From JAEZDR01 sp039811185 (GTDB lineage Bacteria > Bacteroidota > Bacteroidia > Chitinophagales > Chitinophagaceae): a DNA stretch of 64,000 nucleotides. The translations under genes and the position numbers were made by a program. A model generated the notes under the pieces. It was not told the origin of the DNA. It made no database searches and saw only the letters and a program-made list of their open reading frames with translations. This document shows, one piece after another, positions 42,493 through 52,752 of this stretch. The stretch lies in assembly GCA_039811185.1 (NCBI GenBank), contig JBDHYF010000010.1, positions 19,106-83,105 of the forward strand, written 5' to 3'. How positions within the stretch are numbered: position 1 is the stretch's first letter; every line of letters starts with the position of its first letter.

Positions 42493-43620
42493 TTGGATCA
42501 GAAAAAAACACCAACTCAACCAAAAAAAATTCTGTTTTATTACCTCAGTTCGTTCAGCAACACAGGCGGTATCGAAAAATTTAATAAATGCTTTTCGAAA
42601 GCCCTTTCCGATTTGAGTGAAGGCGCATTTGCGCTTTCGGTGGTAAGTGCTTACGATGAGCAGCCCGACGAAAAATACATCAGCAAAAAAATATTTAAAG
42701 GTTTCGGCCAAAAAAGGATTACTTCCCTGCTGTATGTGATTCGAAAATCGATGCGCACGGATTTGTTGATTTTAGGACATCTGAATCTGGCGCTTGCCGG
42801 TTTGTTGGTACGCGTCCTCCGTCCGAAAACAAAAATTGTACTGGTGGCGCATGGTATTGAAGTTTGGGAGCGGCAGCCTTTTATAAAACGCCTGTTTTTA
42901 AAGTGCTGTAACCGGATTCTGGCGGTGAGCAACTACACCAAAAACCGGATGATATTAACGCATGGTATTGCTGCGGAAAAGATTACCGTATTTCCCAATA
43001 CCATCGATCCGTATTTTTCATTTCCGCAGGTTTTCAGCAAACCGCATTACCTGTTGCAGCGCTATGGCATCCGGCCTTCCGATCCGGTGGTGTTTACGCT
43101 GAGCAGATTATTTTCTTCCGAAAAATATAAAGGCTACGATAAAGTGATGGAAGCCATCGGAATGCTAAAGCAAACAATGCCGCAGGTGAAATATGTACTG
43201 GCCGGAAAATACGATGCGGCCGAAAAGCAACGGTTAGATGAAATGGTGGAGCGGCTTCAGGTAAAGGACAATGTGATCATAACCGGATTTGTGAAAGATG
43301 AAGAAGTAACCGATCATTATTTATTGGGCGATGTGTTTATTATGCCGAGTAAGAAAGAAGGGTTTGGCATTGTGTTTCTGGAGGCGATGGCCTGCGGGCT
43401 CCCGGTGATTGGTGGCAATGCCGACGGCACCGTAGATGCACTGAAAGGAGGCGAGCTGGGAATGTTGGTGGATGCAGACAATATAGAAGCCATAGCAGCG
43501 GCAATGGAAGCATCCTTATCGCTGCCGGTTAACAAAGCGGAGCGGCAACAAAAGGTAATCGACGCGTTTGGGTTTGCAGGATATAAGGGGAGGTTGATTT
43601 CAGCAATAAACTGTTTGTAA
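42493..43620 (+). CDS. Glycosyltransferase, GT4-like (GT-B fold)
   Basis: 375 residues. N-terminal acceptor domain (KKILFYYLSSFSNTGGIEKF) and C-terminal GT1/GT4 nucleotide-sugar domain with KYVLAGKYDAAEKQRL and the E-x7-E region FGIVFLEAMACGLPVIGG (about 302-319). The start is a TTG at 42493, 12 nt after asnB; no ATG lies near enough to keep the first strand. It transfers one sugar during repeat-unit assembly on the cytoplasmic face; donor and acceptor unknown. Confidence 0.88.
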   Translation: MDQKKTPTQPKKILFYYLSSFSNTGGIEKFNKCFSKALSDLSEGAFALSVVSAYDEQPDEKYISKKIFKGFGQKRITSLLYVIRKSMRTDLLILGHLNLALAGLLVRVLRPKTKIVLVAHGIEVWERQPFIKRLFLKCCNRILAVSNYTKNRMILTHGIAAEKITVFPNTIDPYFSFPQVFSKPHYLLQRYGIRPSDPVVFTLSRLFSSEKYKGYDKVMEAIGMLKQTMPQVKYVLAGKYDAAEKQRLDEMVERLQVKDNVIITGFVKDEEVTDHYLLGDVFIMPSKKEGFGIVFLEAMACGLPVIGGNADGTVDALKGGELGMLVDADNIEAIAAAMEASLSLPVNKAERQQKVIDAFGFAGYKGRLISAINCL

Positions 43621-45153
43621 TTGGGACTGTCGTTAAAGAAAAGAGGTGTGTTGGTCCAGGTTCTTTTATCGTACGGGAACACCCTTTTCGCAGTATTCAG
43701 CGGGTTGTTCTTTGTGCCCTTGTATTTAAAAGTTTCTACAGTGGAGCTTTATGGGGCTTGGCTTGCTTCGGGCAATTTAGTTTCGATACTTGGAATGTTT
43801 GAAAGCGGTTTTATGACTGTGATCGCCCAAAGGCTTGCTGCCAATCACGAAGACAATAACCAGAGCTTGTTTTCCAAAACAGTGGCTGTGGGCTTTGTTT
43901 TTATGGTTTGCCTTGCCGTTCTAATTGCAATTGGCGGGTTACTTTTAAGTCAGTACGGGTATTTAATTTTTAAGTTTAATCCGGCCAATTTCGTCCCGCT
44001 TGCTGAAGGGATTATTTATGTAACAATTGCGACTGCATTATCGTTTCTGTATGCACCGATTTCTGCGAGTTTTAGGGCGTGGCATAGAAACGAGGTACCA
44101 GCAGTTATTTCTTTTGTTTCTACTTTCCTGGGGTTGTTAGGAATTTATCTGGGCTTGTTTTCCTTTGATATGAATATTGCTGCTATCGGTTTTGGCAGCT
44201 TAATAAGAAGCTTGGCTAATTGTGTTGGTTTGGGTGTCTACTTCATCAAAGTCTGGCATTTACATAACTATCCAAGGATGGTTTTGGACTGTACACTTAC
44301 TAAAATCTGTTTTAAAAGTAGTATTCCCGTTTTCACCACAAGCTTGATGTCGGTGCTGATGAACAATTCCAAAGAATTGATTTTAGCTGTTTTAATTTCT
44401 CCCGCCAGTGCTGCGGTTTTATCAATAACAAATAAATTATACAGTTTTGGAGCGATGCTATACAACCCGATTGCTAATTCTTTTTTCTCCGCATTTGCTT
44501 CATTAAATAACAAAAAAGAACGCTTGTCTGAATGGATTTTGGATATTTCAGTCGCGTATAAGTACTCCTCCAGCTTGTTTTATGGATTTATTTTTTGCAT
44601 CAATTATTTCTTTGTTTCAACTTGGGTAGGTGCAGATAATTATGGCGGAATGGTTGCATCGTTGTTTTTGGGACTTTCTGGATGGATATTGGTGCAAAGC
44701 AATTTTTACTACATTGTTTTAAACTCGACCGGCCTATACAAGCAGGCTGCAGCAGCTTCTGCTGTCGATTTTATTATCAGGATTTTATTGCTGCTGTCCC
44801 TATATGCGCTCTCAAACAGATTCCAACTTTTTATGTTGCCGATGGCAGAAGTTATTTCAATGGGTGTAGCGATTATATTAATTGATAATAGAATTGATAA
44901 AAATGTACATCGAAAGGTTTTCTCCTTCATAAAACATCCGATGTTCTCACTGGTAGTTACTATGCTCTTTTGGGTAGGGTTTTATATAACAATTGAAGGC
45001 ATTTTAAAGGGGCTTGAAATACACTTTTATTACAATGGCTGGACAACTTTTATGATAACTGCTGTCATTATATTTTTATTAATTGTTTTCCCTTTGCTGA
45101 CAGTTAAAAGAAGCAGGCTGTTTATCATCAATGCCATTAAACAAGTTGTTTAA
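43621..45153 (+). CDS. Oligosaccharide flippase, Wzx-like (MOP superfamily)
   Basis: 510 residues with about 12-14 membrane helices (for example FSGLFFVPLYLKV, AVLIAIGGLLLSQYGYLIF, MITAVIIFLLIVFPLLTV). It starts with a TTG at 43621 immediately after the glycosyltransferase stop. It flips the lipid-linked repeat unit across the inner membrane. Sequence is markedly more AT-rich than the wzc region. Confidence 0.85.
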   Translation: MGLSLKKRGVLVQVLLSYGNTLFAVFSGLFFVPLYLKVSTVELYGAWLASGNLVSILGMFESGFMTVIAQRLAANHEDNNQSLFSKTVAVGFVFMVCLAVLIAIGGLLLSQYGYLIFKFNPANFVPLAEGIIYVTIATALSFLYAPISASFRAWHRNEVPAVISFVSTFLGLLGIYLGLFSFDMNIAAIGFGSLIRSLANCVGLGVYFIKVWHLHNYPRMVLDCTLTKICFKSSIPVFTTSLMSVLMNNSKELILAVLISPASAAVLSITNKLYSFGAMLYNPIANSFFSAFASLNNKKERLSEWILDISVAYKYSSSLFYGFIFCINYFFVSTWVGADNYGGMVASLFLGLSGWILVQSNFYYIVLNSTGLYKQAAAASAVDFIIRILLLLSLYALSNRFQLFMLPMAEVISMGVAIILIDNRIDKNVHRKVFSFIKHPMFSLVVTMLFWVGFYITIEGILKGLEIHFYYNGWTTFMITAVIIFLLIVFPLLTVKRSRLFIINAIKQVV

Positions 45154-45162
45154 TTAAAAAAA

Positions 45163-46122
45163 ATGGATCATAAATATCGCTTCGCAGTTCAAATACTATA
45201 TTACGATTGCGAGCAGTTTATATTGAAAGCAATAGAAAATTGTGCTGATTTTGTTGAGAAGATCTATATCTTATACAGCCCGTTACCTTACAAAAAGTAC
45301 AATCCTGACGCAGTAAACGATTACCCCAATCCATCGAAGCTTGATGTTTTAAGGTCTTCCAAACATTTCGATAAAATAGAAGTCATATCCAACACCTGGT
45401 ATTCTGAAGAGGATCAGCGCAATGAAGGTTTGGAAAAAGCCATCAAGGATGGTTTTGATTTTCTCATAATTCAAGACGCCGACGAGTTTTACAATCCTGA
45501 GGATTACTTAGTAAACTTGAAAGAGATTACTTTAAATCCCAATTACACGTATTACAGAAACCCATGGATATTTTATTGGAAAACACCCGACTATCAAATC
45601 GTAAACTGGTATCCTTTGGTTTTTCAAAATTGGTATGACGACGGGCCACTTCGGGAAACTACTATTGCTTACAATGCATGTTTTGCAATCAATTGTAGAA
45701 AAGATGTGGCTTTTAAAAGTAGGAGAATGCCGGATCAAAGTATGAAACCACTTATGCTGAGCGGCTTATGTCATCATCTTTCTTTTGTTTTGAATGACGC
45801 GCAAATAATGCGAAAGTTAAATACATGGAGTCACACTAATCAGGTGAGGCAAATAATGCGATGGTATCGAGTGAAATGGCTTGGCTGGACTTTGGACGCT
45901 AAAAATATTCATCCAATCGATTTCGTTCAGTTCAATAAGGCCGAGAGGCATAATCGGCGGCTGCCTAAAGAAATTATAGATTTCAATCCGGGCCTTCAGC
46001 AATTTAAAAAACCAAAAATCGCCGACGTACTTCTCCTTGGTCTTTGGGAAAGATATTACAAAACGAGGTTTATGATTATTGATGTACTCTTTGTAATAAA
46101 AAAGTATTTGAAGGCAAAATGA
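45163..46122 (+). CDS. Glycosyltransferase family 2-like protein
   Basis: 319 residues. A GT-A-like start (FAVQILYYDCEQFILKAIENC) and a DxD motif in IIQDADEFYNPEDYL (about residues 103-117) are visible, followed by a region with many aromatic residues (WYPLVFQNWYDDG). It resembles glycan-cluster glycosyltransferases and glycosyltransferase-like proteins rather than a typed enzyme. It starts 9 nt after the flippase gene. Confidence 0.7.
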   Translation: MDHKYRFAVQILYYDCEQFILKAIENCADFVEKIYILYSPLPYKKYNPDAVNDYPNPSKLDVLRSSKHFDKIEVISNTWYSEEDQRNEGLEKAIKDGFDFLIIQDADEFYNPEDYLVNLKEITLNPNYTYYRNPWIFYWKTPDYQIVNWYPLVFQNWYDDGPLRETTIAYNACFAINCRKDVAFKSRRMPDQSMKPLMLSGLCHHLSFVLNDAQIMRKLNTWSHTNQVRQIMRWYRVKWLGWTLDAKNIHPIDFVQFNKAERHNRRLPKEIIDFNPGLQQFKKPKIADVLLLGLWERYYKTRFMIIDVLFVIKKYLKAK

Positions 46123-46131
46123 GGTTCAGAA

Positions 46132-47514
46132 ATGGGTGAGATAATTTATGAGAATAAAAAGACGATGCTGTTTCTGTGCATACTAATTACTTATTTCACC
46201 GGCAGTTTTACATTGGATTATTCTTTTGCGATTTTCACCGGCAGCATATTAATCCTGACGATAGCTTCGGTAACATTGTATTTAGAGTTTAAAAAATCCA
46301 TAATAAAACTTTCTCCCCTTTCTATTGTTTTACTGCCTCTGATTATTTCATTTGGAATAGGAACCATAAATGTTGCTGATCGTTTACAACAACAAAAGGC
46401 TTTATATATTGTTATGCACCAGGTGGAGGCTGTATATGTATTTAAAGCTTATGTATATTGCTTAGTCGGCTTTCTGTTTTTTTTAATCGGTTTCGAGCGG
46501 TTTTACAAAGTCGATAAATACAATGAAGCCATTGGCCGTAAGATTGGAACAGTGCCCAATTCCCTATTGATGGCGCTTTATATTTTCGGAATTCTTTGGA
46601 TTACTTATTTAAACAGCCGGTTGAATGTGGGAAGCATCTCATCAATATTTGGCGTACTACCTTATGTTGCCTTACTGGTATACGCATTTCAAAACCAAAA
46701 CAAGCAAAACAATAAAACCCTTCCGATACTCATAACCGGGACTTCAGTATTGTTTGTTGCCAATTTGCCTTCGCTTGCAAAAATTTTATTGATCTACTCC
46801 TTCATCCCCTTGTTATATTACTTCATAATAAAAGAGAGAAAAGTTTCAGTAAAACTTGTAAGCATAGGCGCAGGATTTATTTTGTTTTTCTATTTTTTTA
46901 TTTTCCCCTATGTGGGCGCAGCTCGCTACATCACGCAGGATAAAAAATTCGATATAGAATTTTCAGAGATAAGCGGCCTTATTGCAGATGGTAATTTTTG
47001 GAAAATAAATGAAGAAAACAATCAGTTGATCGAGGCTTCGCAGTCAGAAACAATTTTGAACCGATTATCTGAGATAGACGCTACGAGTTTTCTTGTGAAA
47101 CGGGGCGAACAATTTGGCTATTTAAATGGCGAAGGCTTGGATTATGTGCCGGATGCATTTATCCCAAGAATTTTATGGCCCGATAAGCCAACAGTTGTAA
47201 GGGGCCATCAGTTTTCAGCCTTCTTGGGCACCCAAAACGTCAGTATTGGGATGACTGCGGTGGGGGAACTTTTTTGGAATTTTGCGTTGGCCGGTGTTAT
47301 AGTTGGGATGCTCATTCTCGGGTTATTATGGGGTGTTTTGGTTAAGATATCCGCCGGAAGTAATTTTCTTTTTCTGGTCTTGGGTTTAATGCTCGTTCTT
47401 TTCCGGATAAACTCACAATCAGAATGGGGGTCATCATTTATTGGTGTCGTTACGTTAATTGTTTTCTTTTTAATGTTCCGGGTATTTAAAAGTTTCATAT
47501 CGGCAAACAACTGA
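46132..47514 (+). CDS. O-antigen/EPS polymerase, Wzy-like
   Basis: 460 residues with about 11-12 membrane helices and one large periplasmic loop (about 265-360; YITQDKKFDIEFSEISGL, DYVPDAFIPRILWPDKP). Position between the flippase and the glycosyltransferases, and the PRILWPDKP segment common to Wzy-type polymerases, support polymerisation of repeat units. Wzy sequences are poorly conserved, so identity rests on topology and context. It starts 9 nt after the previous gene and precedes the next by 4 nt. Confidence 0.75.
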   Translation: MGEIIYENKKTMLFLCILITYFTGSFTLDYSFAIFTGSILILTIASVTLYLEFKKSIIKLSPLSIVLLPLIISFGIGTINVADRLQQQKALYIVMHQVEAVYVFKAYVYCLVGFLFFLIGFERFYKVDKYNEAIGRKIGTVPNSLLMALYIFGILWITYLNSRLNVGSISSIFGVLPYVALLVYAFQNQNKQNNKTLPILITGTSVLFVANLPSLAKILLIYSFIPLLYYFIIKERKVSVKLVSIGAGFILFFYFFIFPYVGAARYITQDKKFDIEFSEISGLIADGNFWKINEENNQLIEASQSETILNRLSEIDATSFLVKRGEQFGYLNGEGLDYVPDAFIPRILWPDKPTVVRGHQFSAFLGTQNVSIGMTAVGELFWNFALAGVIVGMLILGLLWGVLVKISAGSNFLFLVLGLMLVLFRINSQSEWGSSFIGVVTLIVFFLMFRVFKSFISANN

Positions 47515-47518
47515 TTTA

Positions 47519-48565
47519 ATGTTGTACAAAATTTTATGTGTTGGCGCTCAATGGTTGGGTAGTGATGATGGGGGCTTGTTTAGAGGATTCCAGAAAAACG
47601 GCCATGTTATCAGAATTGTCGATCCTTATTATTATTTTTCTTTCGATCCAAAATTTCTAACAACCCGAATCGTAAATCGCCTGACGAAGCCATTTTTAAT
47701 CCGGGAATTTAATAATGAAATTTTAGTTCAGGCAGACATACTGAAGCCCGACCTCGTTTTGATATATAAAGGAGGATACGTTGAGCCGGCGACATTAAAA
47801 AAATTAAAAAAAGCTTTTAAATGTTCCATTATCAATGTTTATCCGGATATAAGTTTTTTCACGCATGGTAAATTGATTCCTCAATGCGTCCCTTTGTATG
47901 ATTACTTCTTTTCTACAAAGTCTTTCCATATCGAAGAGTTGAGAAAGAAGTTCAACTATCGAAATGTGGCGATACTTCAACATGCAGCCGATCCAAATGT
48001 TCACTATAAAGTGGACGATGAAAGATTGAAAAAGCAGTTTGAATGTGATATCTCTTTTATTGGTGGTTACTCCAGGAAAAAAGAAAATATTTTAAAAACC
48101 CTGTCTGAAAAGTTTGCGGACAAAAAAATTAAAGTTTGGGGAGGGGGATGGAATCGGTTAGGAAACCCTGTTAGTGATAACGCAGAAGGTACCACCATAT
48201 TCGGAAGAATGTATTCAATAGCAATTGCAGCGTCGAAAATTAATTTGGGAATATTAAGTGAGAAACATCCGTCAACTATTAGTGGTGATCAGGTAACAGC
48301 CAGAACCTTTAACATACCGGCTTGCGGAGGATTTATGATTCATGAAAAAACTGAAGAGTTTTTGAAAATCTTTACCGATGGTGAAAACGCGGTTACTTAT
48401 TCCTCGACAGATGATTTAATAGAAAAAATTGACTATTATCTAAAACATCCCGAAGAAAGAAAACGAATTGTTGAAAATGCGTATGAATTTGTGCATTCTT
48501 ACCATTCTCATAATAACCGTGCGGAAGAGGTTATTTCTGTACTGGAGAAAAACAATCTACTTTAA
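47519..48565 (+). CDS. Glycosyltransferase, CgeB-like (GT-B fold)
   Basis: 348 residues. The C-terminal half (DISFIGGYSRKKENILKT, SGDQVTARTFNIPACGGFMIHE, NAYEFVHSYHSHNNRAEEV) follows the CgeB/Glyco_trans_1_2 layout, with the 'R.FE.pa.GgFml' segment near 262-276. The N-terminal half is a Rossmann-like acceptor domain. The ATG is 4 nt after the polymerase stop, and its stop overlaps the next ATG (TAATG). Confidence 0.82.
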   Translation: MLYKILCVGAQWLGSDDGGLFRGFQKNGHVIRIVDPYYYFSFDPKFLTTRIVNRLTKPFLIREFNNEILVQADILKPDLVLIYKGGYVEPATLKKLKKAFKCSIINVYPDISFFTHGKLIPQCVPLYDYFFSTKSFHIEELRKKFNYRNVAILQHAADPNVHYKVDDERLKKQFECDISFIGGYSRKKENILKTLSEKFADKKIKVWGGGWNRLGNPVSDNAEGTTIFGRMYSIAIAASKINLGILSEKHPSTISGDQVTARTFNIPACGGFMIHEKTEEFLKIFTDGENAVTYSSTDDLIEKIDYYLKHPEERKRIVENAYEFVHSYHSHNNRAEEVISVLEKNNLL

Positions 48566-49458
48566 TGGAAAGTGTAGACACACCAAAGGTTAAATATGTT
48601 TATCCGAGACTACCTTGCTTGTACGACTTAGGCTTGTTTAGAGTCTCCGGGTCCGGATTAGCCAATTGCTTTTTTGTTTATGCTAAAGCCTTAAAATATG
48701 CGGTAGGTAATGAAGGTGTAAAAATTATCAGGCCAACATGGTTTCAGATCAACCTTGGGCCGTACATCAGGAGAGAAAAAGATAAGCGGCACTATTATTA
48801 CCGATTTAGAAGCAGCGAAATAGGTGGAGTAAGAAAATTATTTTTATTAGCTCGAAATGCGATTGCAAGGAAATTGAATTTTAAGCTAAACATAAAAACC
48901 CTTTCAGGCATAGAAGGTTTTTTTGAACCGGTGATTGATGAGCAAAGGGAAATTTCGAAGCAAATCATCAAGTCTTTGCCACAAGCAGTTTTGAACAGAG
49001 TACCGTCTTCAGATAGCTTGAAAAAGTCAGTTGCCGTTCATATTCGCCTTGGTGATTATGTACAGTCTATGCGTACTCCTTTTAGTTGGTATAACAGCGC
49101 AATAGAAAATATCATAGATAAAATACCGGAAGTAAACGAGATACTCGTTTTATCCGACGGAACGGATAGCGAGTTACAATTTTTATTGGAAGGAAATTTT
49201 AAGATACCCATTCGCCGATTGGAAACCGGCGATGCTTTTAGCGACATTTTATCTATTTCAAAATGTTGTGCTTTGGTTGGCTCTGATTCCACTTTTTCTG
49301 CCTGGGGCGCGTTTTTAGGATTTGTCCCATCAATATTTCCTAAAATGCATTTTGGCAAAATCAGTTTAGAATGCTATAACTCTATCTGGAGCGAGAATGC
49401 AATTTTAGAAAAGGAATTTATTGAATCTGTTAAGAAAAAAATGCACAATAACCTATGA
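48565..49458 (+). CDS. Alpha-1,2-fucosyltransferase family (GT11)-like
   Basis: 297 residues. The GT11 hallmark HIRLGDYVQS (about 156-165) corresponds to the H-x-R-x-GDY nucleotide-sugar motif, and a late SDSTFSAWGAFLG resembles the family's ST(F)SWWAA motif. The N-terminal region (FRVSGSGLANCFFVYAKALKYA) fits too. It probably transfers fucose or a related GDP-sugar. It overlaps the previous gene by one base and the next by four (ATGA). Confidence 0.82.
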   Translation: MESVDTPKVKYVYPRLPCLYDLGLFRVSGSGLANCFFVYAKALKYAVGNEGVKIIRPTWFQINLGPYIRREKDKRHYYYRFRSSEIGGVRKLFLLARNAIARKLNFKLNIKTLSGIEGFFEPVIDEQREISKQIIKSLPQAVLNRVPSSDSLKKSVAVHIRLGDYVQSMRTPFSWYNSAIENIIDKIPEVNEILVLSDGTDSELQFLLEGNFKIPIRRLETGDAFSDILSISKCCALVGSDSTFSAWGAFLGFVPSIFPKMHFGKISLECYNSIWSENAILEKEFIESVKKKMHNNL

Positions 49459-50621
49459 AAATAGCTGTGATAGTTTCTCATCCTATCCAACATTTCTGCC
49501 CGGCGTATAAGAGTTGGAGTAAAATCGAAGGGGTGGATCTGAAAGTGTTTTTTGTTTCCCCAATGGGCGCAGTGCCCTATGAAGACAAAAACTTTAATCA
49601 AACCGTAAGGTGGAATAATCTTTATCTGGATGAGTTTTCTCATCAATTTATTTATAATAAACCGATTCCAACCGGTAAAAATGAAACCGCTCCGGGTTTG
49701 AAGGAAGCCATCGATGAGTTTAAACCTGATGTTTTAATTTCTTATGGACATTACCATCTTTTTCAAAGAAAAATAGTGGATCACTGTAAAAGAAATAAGA
49801 TTAAGGTGGCATACATTTCCGATACAGAAATTAGAAACAAACAATCTAATATAAAAAGATGGATTAAAAATTTGTATCTGCAATTGTACTTTAAAAAGAT
49901 TGATTTTTTTCTTGCTGTCGGCGATTCAAACGAAGCGCATTACCGCTTAAACAATGTTGCAGATACGAAAATTATTCGAATGCCGTTTCCAATTGACATC
50001 CATTCATTGAACGAAGTGTTTGCAAACAAGATAGACTATCGAAAGAATTTTAGAAGCAAATGGAAAATCGATGATTCAGCCTTGGTTTGCATAATGGTGG
50101 GTAAATTGGTTAAATGGAAGTATCAAAGCCAGTTGCTGGCTGCGGCAAAAGCGATGAATAAAGAAAAGATCGTAATGCTTTTTGCGGGGTCTGGGAGCGA
50201 GATGGATGCTTTGAAGCAATATGCGAGAGAGCATTCCGTCAAAGCAATTTTTACAGGCTTTATTACCCCTGAGGAATTAGGACATGCCTATGCGGCTTCA
50301 GATTTATATGTACACACCGCTTTATTTGAGCCTCATTCGTTGGCGGTGAGTGAGGCAATTTATATGGGGCTTCCGGTTATTGTTTCAGATACCATAGGAA
50401 GCTATGGCTGTAATGACGACGTAAGGCCCGGTATTAACGGTTTTGTTTACAAATGGGGCGATTTAAATGAGTTGGAGAGGTTGATTAAACTATTATGTAA
50501 TGATCAACAGCTGCGTGCGGAATTCGGCGAAAACTCGAGGCGCATCGGTGTTTATAATCAAAATATTGCGCATTTTAAAGGTGTCAAAACCTTAAGACGA
50601 TTGGCTCAAATTGAAAAATAA
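49455..50621 (+). CDS. Glycosyltransferase, GT4-like
   Basis: 388 residues. Starts MKIAVIVSHPIQHFCPAY, has a GT-B C-terminal domain with ALVCIMVGKLVKWKYQSQLL, VMLFAGSGSEMDALKQYA and the E-x7-E region FEPHSLAVSEAIYMGLPVIVS (glycosyl donor site). It overlaps the fucosyltransferase gene by 4 nt and the following gene by 11 nt. Donor unknown. Confidence 0.88.
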   Translation: MKIAVIVSHPIQHFCPAYKSWSKIEGVDLKVFFVSPMGAVPYEDKNFNQTVRWNNLYLDEFSHQFIYNKPIPTGKNETAPGLKEAIDEFKPDVLISYGHYHLFQRKIVDHCKRNKIKVAYISDTEIRNKQSNIKRWIKNLYLQLYFKKIDFFLAVGDSNEAHYRLNNVADTKIIRMPFPIDIHSLNEVFANKIDYRKNFRSKWKIDDSALVCIMVGKLVKWKYQSQLLAAAKAMNKEKIVMLFAGSGSEMDALKQYAREHSVKAIFTGFITPEELGHAYAASDLYVHTALFEPHSLAVSEAIYMGLPVIVSDTIGSYGCNDDVRPGINGFVYKWGDLNELERLIKLLCNDQQLRAEFGENSRRIGVYNQNIAHFKGVKTLRRLAQIEK

Positions 50622-51804
50622 TCCCCTGTTTGTAATTGTTACTCCGAGCTTTTATCCTTCTACTTTTTATGGAGGGCCTGCGTTAAGCTTGTTTAATTTT
50701 TGTATGGCGGTGGCGCGTACGAAACATTCTGAGCAGGTAATGGTGGTTACCTCAAATGCTGATGGGCAGCAGCAGTTAAATTTCACCAACGGCCACACAG
50801 TAGCTTACGCTCCTAACTTTAAGACCGTTTATTATAACGTCCAAAACAGCAGAAGCAATTCAATTGCCTTCTTTCGCGGAATCAAACATCACTTGGAACA
50901 AGATGCGAAAGTGGTTTATATCGCATCCGTATTCAGCCTAAGCAGCATAGTGGCTATGTATTACGCAAGAAAAAAGGGAAGAACCATTGTTTTGGCGCCG
51001 CTGGGGCAGGTGAATAAGAAAATGCTGGCGTTGAAATCGTCAATTATCAAAAAAATATGGTTGAGGCTTTTTATACGACCGATAAGTAATAAGGTTTTGT
51101 GGCATGTGAAGTCGGAGCCCGAACTGCATAATCTGAGAGAAATTTTTTTCGATGCAAGATGTATTTTGTCACCCAACGGCTTTTGGCTCACCGACTATAC
51201 CGGCCATCCAATAAGCAAGCACCAGTTGTTAGAGAATTATAAGCTCCCGCAAAGGCCGGACAGTTTTTTTGTTGCCTCGATAGGCCGGATTCACTCACAA
51301 AAGCGATTCGATTTGTTAATCGATGCATTTGCTTTGCTCAAAAATGCTTTCCCACTCCAACCATTTATACTACTAATTGGCGGAAATGACAATGGGGGGA
51401 AAGATAATTTAATGAAGCAGATTGCAACGCTGGGCCTGACGGAAGAGGTTGTTTTTTTGGGGTATTTAAACAATAACGAAAAGGAGCAACTGCTGACGGC
51501 TTCGGACTGCTTTGCGCTAACATCAAGCGGTGAAAATTTTGGGCAGGTATATCTGGAATCCCTTGCCTGCGGAACGCCGATCATCAGCACAACAGAAACA
51601 CCTTGGACGAATGTAGAAGCGCTCGGCATTGGCTATTGTGCAGAGCCAACGGTTGACAGCGTGTTTGAAAAATTAAAGTTGATGTATGAAAACAGGCACA
51701 CCATCAACCGCGAACGGTGTAAAAAATATGCACAGGAGCATTTTGAATGGAATGCGGTTGCAAACGCTTTCATGAAGCAATTAAACGAACTGATTGAACC
51801 TTAA
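50611..51804 (+). CDS. Glycosyltransferase, GT4-like
   Basis: 397 residues. The N-terminal PSFYPSTFYGGPALSLFNF and C-terminal SIGRIHSQKRFDLLIDAFA, EEVVFLGYLNNNEKEQLL and SGENFGQVYLESLACGTPII identify a GT4 enzyme. The start is TTG at 50611, inside the previous gene's last codons; a later ATG would delete the first strand. The next gene begins 1 nt after its stop. Confidence 0.88.
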   Translation: MKNNPLFVIVTPSFYPSTFYGGPALSLFNFCMAVARTKHSEQVMVVTSNADGQQQLNFTNGHTVAYAPNFKTVYYNVQNSRSNSIAFFRGIKHHLEQDAKVVYIASVFSLSSIVAMYYARKKGRTIVLAPLGQVNKKMLALKSSIIKKIWLRLFIRPISNKVLWHVKSEPELHNLREIFFDARCILSPNGFWLTDYTGHPISKHQLLENYKLPQRPDSFFVASIGRIHSQKRFDLLIDAFALLKNAFPLQPFILLIGGNDNGGKDNLMKQIATLGLTEEVVFLGYLNNNEKEQLLTASDCFALTSSGENFGQVYLESLACGTPIISTTETPWTNVEALGIGYCAEPTVDSVFEKLKLMYENRHTINRERCKKYAQEHFEWNAVANAFMKQLNELIEP

Positions 51805-51805
51805 G

Positions 51806-52693
51806 ATGCGCAAAAACCTTCCTGATTTTTCATTTATTATACTTACCTATAATGAGGAAATCCATATCAGGCGGATTCTGGATTCTATTGCCGACTTGGG
51901 TGCAAAGGTTTATATCGTGGATTCTTTCAGCACCGACCGCACCTGCGAAATAGCAAAAGCATACGGCTGCGAAGTCTTTCAAAATAAATTCATCAACCAT
52001 CCGCTGCAATGGGATTTTGCATTGAAGCATATCCCCATTTCTTCGCCATGGGTAATTGCTCTGGATGCGGATCAGTATCTGTCGCCATCACTGAAGGCGC
52101 TGCTGCTTCATTTTTCCGACAGCGAAATTGAAAGGAGTATCAACAGCATATATTTCAATCGCCATAACTATTTTCAGGGAAACCGGTTGAAGTACGGAGG
52201 ATACAGGAATTTTTATCTGCTCAAAATGTTTCGAAGCGGCCATGCGGCGTCCGACACAGCGGAAAAATTGGACCACCGTTTTATCGTTCCGGGCAAGTCT
52301 GTTGTTTGGAAAAAAGGGATATTAATTGAAGACAACCTGAAAGAATACGATCTTGATTTCTGGATGCAGAAGCACATACGTTACAGTGAGCAGATGGCGG
52401 AACAAGAATGGGAGATAAGATCGGGGCGAAATTTTTCAAAGGAACAAGCCCGGTTATTTGGTTCTATCAATCAGCAAAAGCAATGGTTAAAACAGCGGTG
52501 GTATAAACTGCCACTCTTTGTTCGGCCACATCTTTATTTTTTCTATCGGTTCTTTTTACGACTGGGTTTTCTGGAAAACAAGTCAGGACGCACTTTTCAT
52601 TATCTACAAGCCTATTGGTTCAGGTACGTGGTGGACTATAAAATATACAAAAGAAAAGGAAGCAAGCAAATAAATGAACGCGGGTCAGCTTAA
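51806..52693 (+). CDS. Glycosyltransferase family 2 (GT-A fold)
   Basis: 295 residues from ATG 51806 (MRKNLPDFSFIILTYNEE); a TTG at 51794 is possible but overlaps the previous stop. It has the GT2 nucleotide region IILTYNEEIHIRRILDSI, IVDSFSTDRTCEIA and a DxD-like ALDADQYLS. It lacks membrane helices in the core and ends with an amphipathic basic tail (FYRFFLRLGF). Likely adds one sugar to the repeat unit. Followed by a 59-bp gap. Confidence 0.87.
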   Translation: MRKNLPDFSFIILTYNEEIHIRRILDSIADLGAKVYIVDSFSTDRTCEIAKAYGCEVFQNKFINHPLQWDFALKHIPISSPWVIALDADQYLSPSLKALLLHFSDSEIERSINSIYFNRHNYFQGNRLKYGGYRNFYLLKMFRSGHAASDTAEKLDHRFIVPGKSVVWKKGILIEDNLKEYDLDFWMQKHIRYSEQMAEQEWEIRSGRNFSKEQARLFGSINQQKQWLKQRWYKLPLFVRPHLYFFYRFFLRLGFLENKSGRTFHYLQAYWFRYVVDYKIYKRKGSKQINERGSA

Positions 52694-52752
52694 AAAGCTA
52701 CGACCGCTATAACATGAAACAACTTTATTAATTTGTAATACCCTAAGTTAGA

